Source of the DNA: Casimicrobiaceae bacterium
GTDB taxonomy: Bacteria; Pseudomonadota; Gammaproteobacteria; Burkholderiales; Casimicrobiaceae
Assembly: GCA_955652025.1 (NCBI GenBank)
Contig: CATPAO010000310.1
Coordinates: 1 to 6,687, forward strand
Reading direction: 5' to 3'
Length of the DNA: 6,687 bases
The translations under genes were made by a program, and so were the position numbers. Each line of letters begins with the position of its first letter. Position 1 is the first letter of the stretch. Under the pieces are notes generated by a model. The model was not told the origin of the DNA. It did not search any database and saw only the letters and a list, made by a program, of their open reading frames with translations. Of the stretch, positions 6,271 through 6,687 are shown piece after piece.

Positions 6271-6687
6271 CTAGGCCGCGCCCAGCAGATCGGGCGGCAC
6301 CGGCGGCCGCCGCAACAGGTCCGACAAGCGCAGCGGAAAAACCCCGCTCTTGCGATCGAGGAACCAGTTGCGGAGCGTACGCGCGATCGTGCGGAACGCG
6401 AGCGCTTCCCACGGGATGTCACGCTCGTCGAACAAGCGCACGTCGAGGCTTTCGGCCCCTGGTCGGAAATCGAGATCCTCGAGCCGCGCGCGAAACATCG
6501 TGTAGACCTGGTTGATCTGCGGCAGGCTGATCAACGTATACAGGTCCCCAAGCTCGACGCGCGCGTTCGCTTCCTCGAGCGTCTCGCGGATCGCGCCGGC
6601 AGGCAGCGTCTCGCCGTTTTCGAGAAACCCGGCGGGCAGCGTCCACAATCCATGGCGCGGCTCGATCGCGCGCTTGCACAACAGCAC
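6271..6687 (-). CDS. Nudix hydrolase, zinc-ribbon ADP-ribose-pyrophosphatase-like, 5' incomplete
   Basis: The C-terminal 138 residues of a Nudix hydrolase, ending at the TAG on 6273-6271; the coding frame runs off the window edge at 6687. Nudix enzymes hydrolyse nucleoside diphosphates linked to another moiety. The Nudix box GX5EX7REXXEE is complete: G-FLENG-E-TLPAGAI-RETLEE, residues 20-39 of the fragment, with the catalytic metal-binding glutamates present; the usual later Gly is Asn. The surrounding VLLCKRAIEPRHGLWTLPAGFLENGET-type wording is typical of a ~180-residue proteobacterial group that carries an N-terminal zinc ribbon. That ribbon would lie in the ~40-50 residues missing here, so it is inferred, not seen. 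Candidate substrates are ADP-ribose or NADH/FAD-like dinucleotides, undecidable from this part. Its 3' end is about 95 bp from the receptor remnant, on the same strand. Confidence 0.9.
   Translation of the reverse strand: MLLCKRAIEPRHGLWTLPAGFLENGETLPAGAIRETLEEANARVELGDLYTLISLPQINQVYTMFRARLEDLDFRPGAESLDVRLFDERDIPWEALAFRTIARTLRNWFLDRKSGVFPLRLSDLLRRPPVPPDLLGAA

Noticed and set aside
6066..6422. Minus-strand 118-codon frame between the permease remnant and the Nudix gene
   Set aside because: It overlaps the Nudix gene out of frame and is arginine/serine-rich; the meaningful sequence here is the TAXI C-terminus in a different frame.

Overview
The window is GC-rich throughout (visibly above 60 %, strong G/C third-position preference) and reads as a chromosomal stretch of a betaproteobacterium, most likely a Burkholderiaceae member (Burkholderia sensu lato). 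This rests on the close match of the AlgC-type mutase to the Pseudomonas/Burkholderia form, the PPK2, Mpo1-like and zinc-ribbon-type Nudix proteins, and the TAXI/TRAP genes. No database search was run. I see no tRNA, rRNA, CRISPR array, insertion sequence or phage gene.

Layout. Bases 1-258 hold the 3' end of a polyphosphate kinase 2 gene (+). It is followed by a YheT-type alpha/beta hydrolase (264-1253, +), an AlgC-type phosphomannomutase/phosphoglucomutase (1331-2704, +) and, directly abutting it, a medium-form threonine ammonia-lyase with a C-terminal ACT domain (2705-3910, +). An Mpo1-like (DUF962) membrane protein runs convergently (3919-4344, -), leaving only 8 bp between the two 3' ends. 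Divergent from it, with a recognisable sigma70-type promoter and a strong ribosome binding site, is an intact TAXI-family TRAP-transporter solute receptor (4440-5396, +). The last gene is the 3' part of a Nudix hydrolase (6271-6687, -), whose 5' end lies beyond the window.

Bases 5397-6270 look intergenic but hold the wreck of a second TRAP-TAXI operon on the minus strand. There is the last ~17 codons of a TAXI receptor (near 6115-6177), then a fused 4TM/12TM TRAP permease (start 6035). The permease has a one-base frameshift in an A4 run (5799-5802) and has lost most of its interior, with a junction near 5521-5530. The surviving receptor at 4440 therefore has no permease in this window.

Functionally the window is mostly housekeeping: polyphosphate/nucleotide metabolism, sugar-phosphate interconversion for surface polysaccharide, amino-acid deamination and nucleotide clean-up. 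The eroded organic-acid-type transporter is the one accessory element. I find no evidence for a new defence, mobile or regulatory system. The strongest observation is the operon decay, with one unexpected cofactor-site residue in the threonine ammonia-lyase second.
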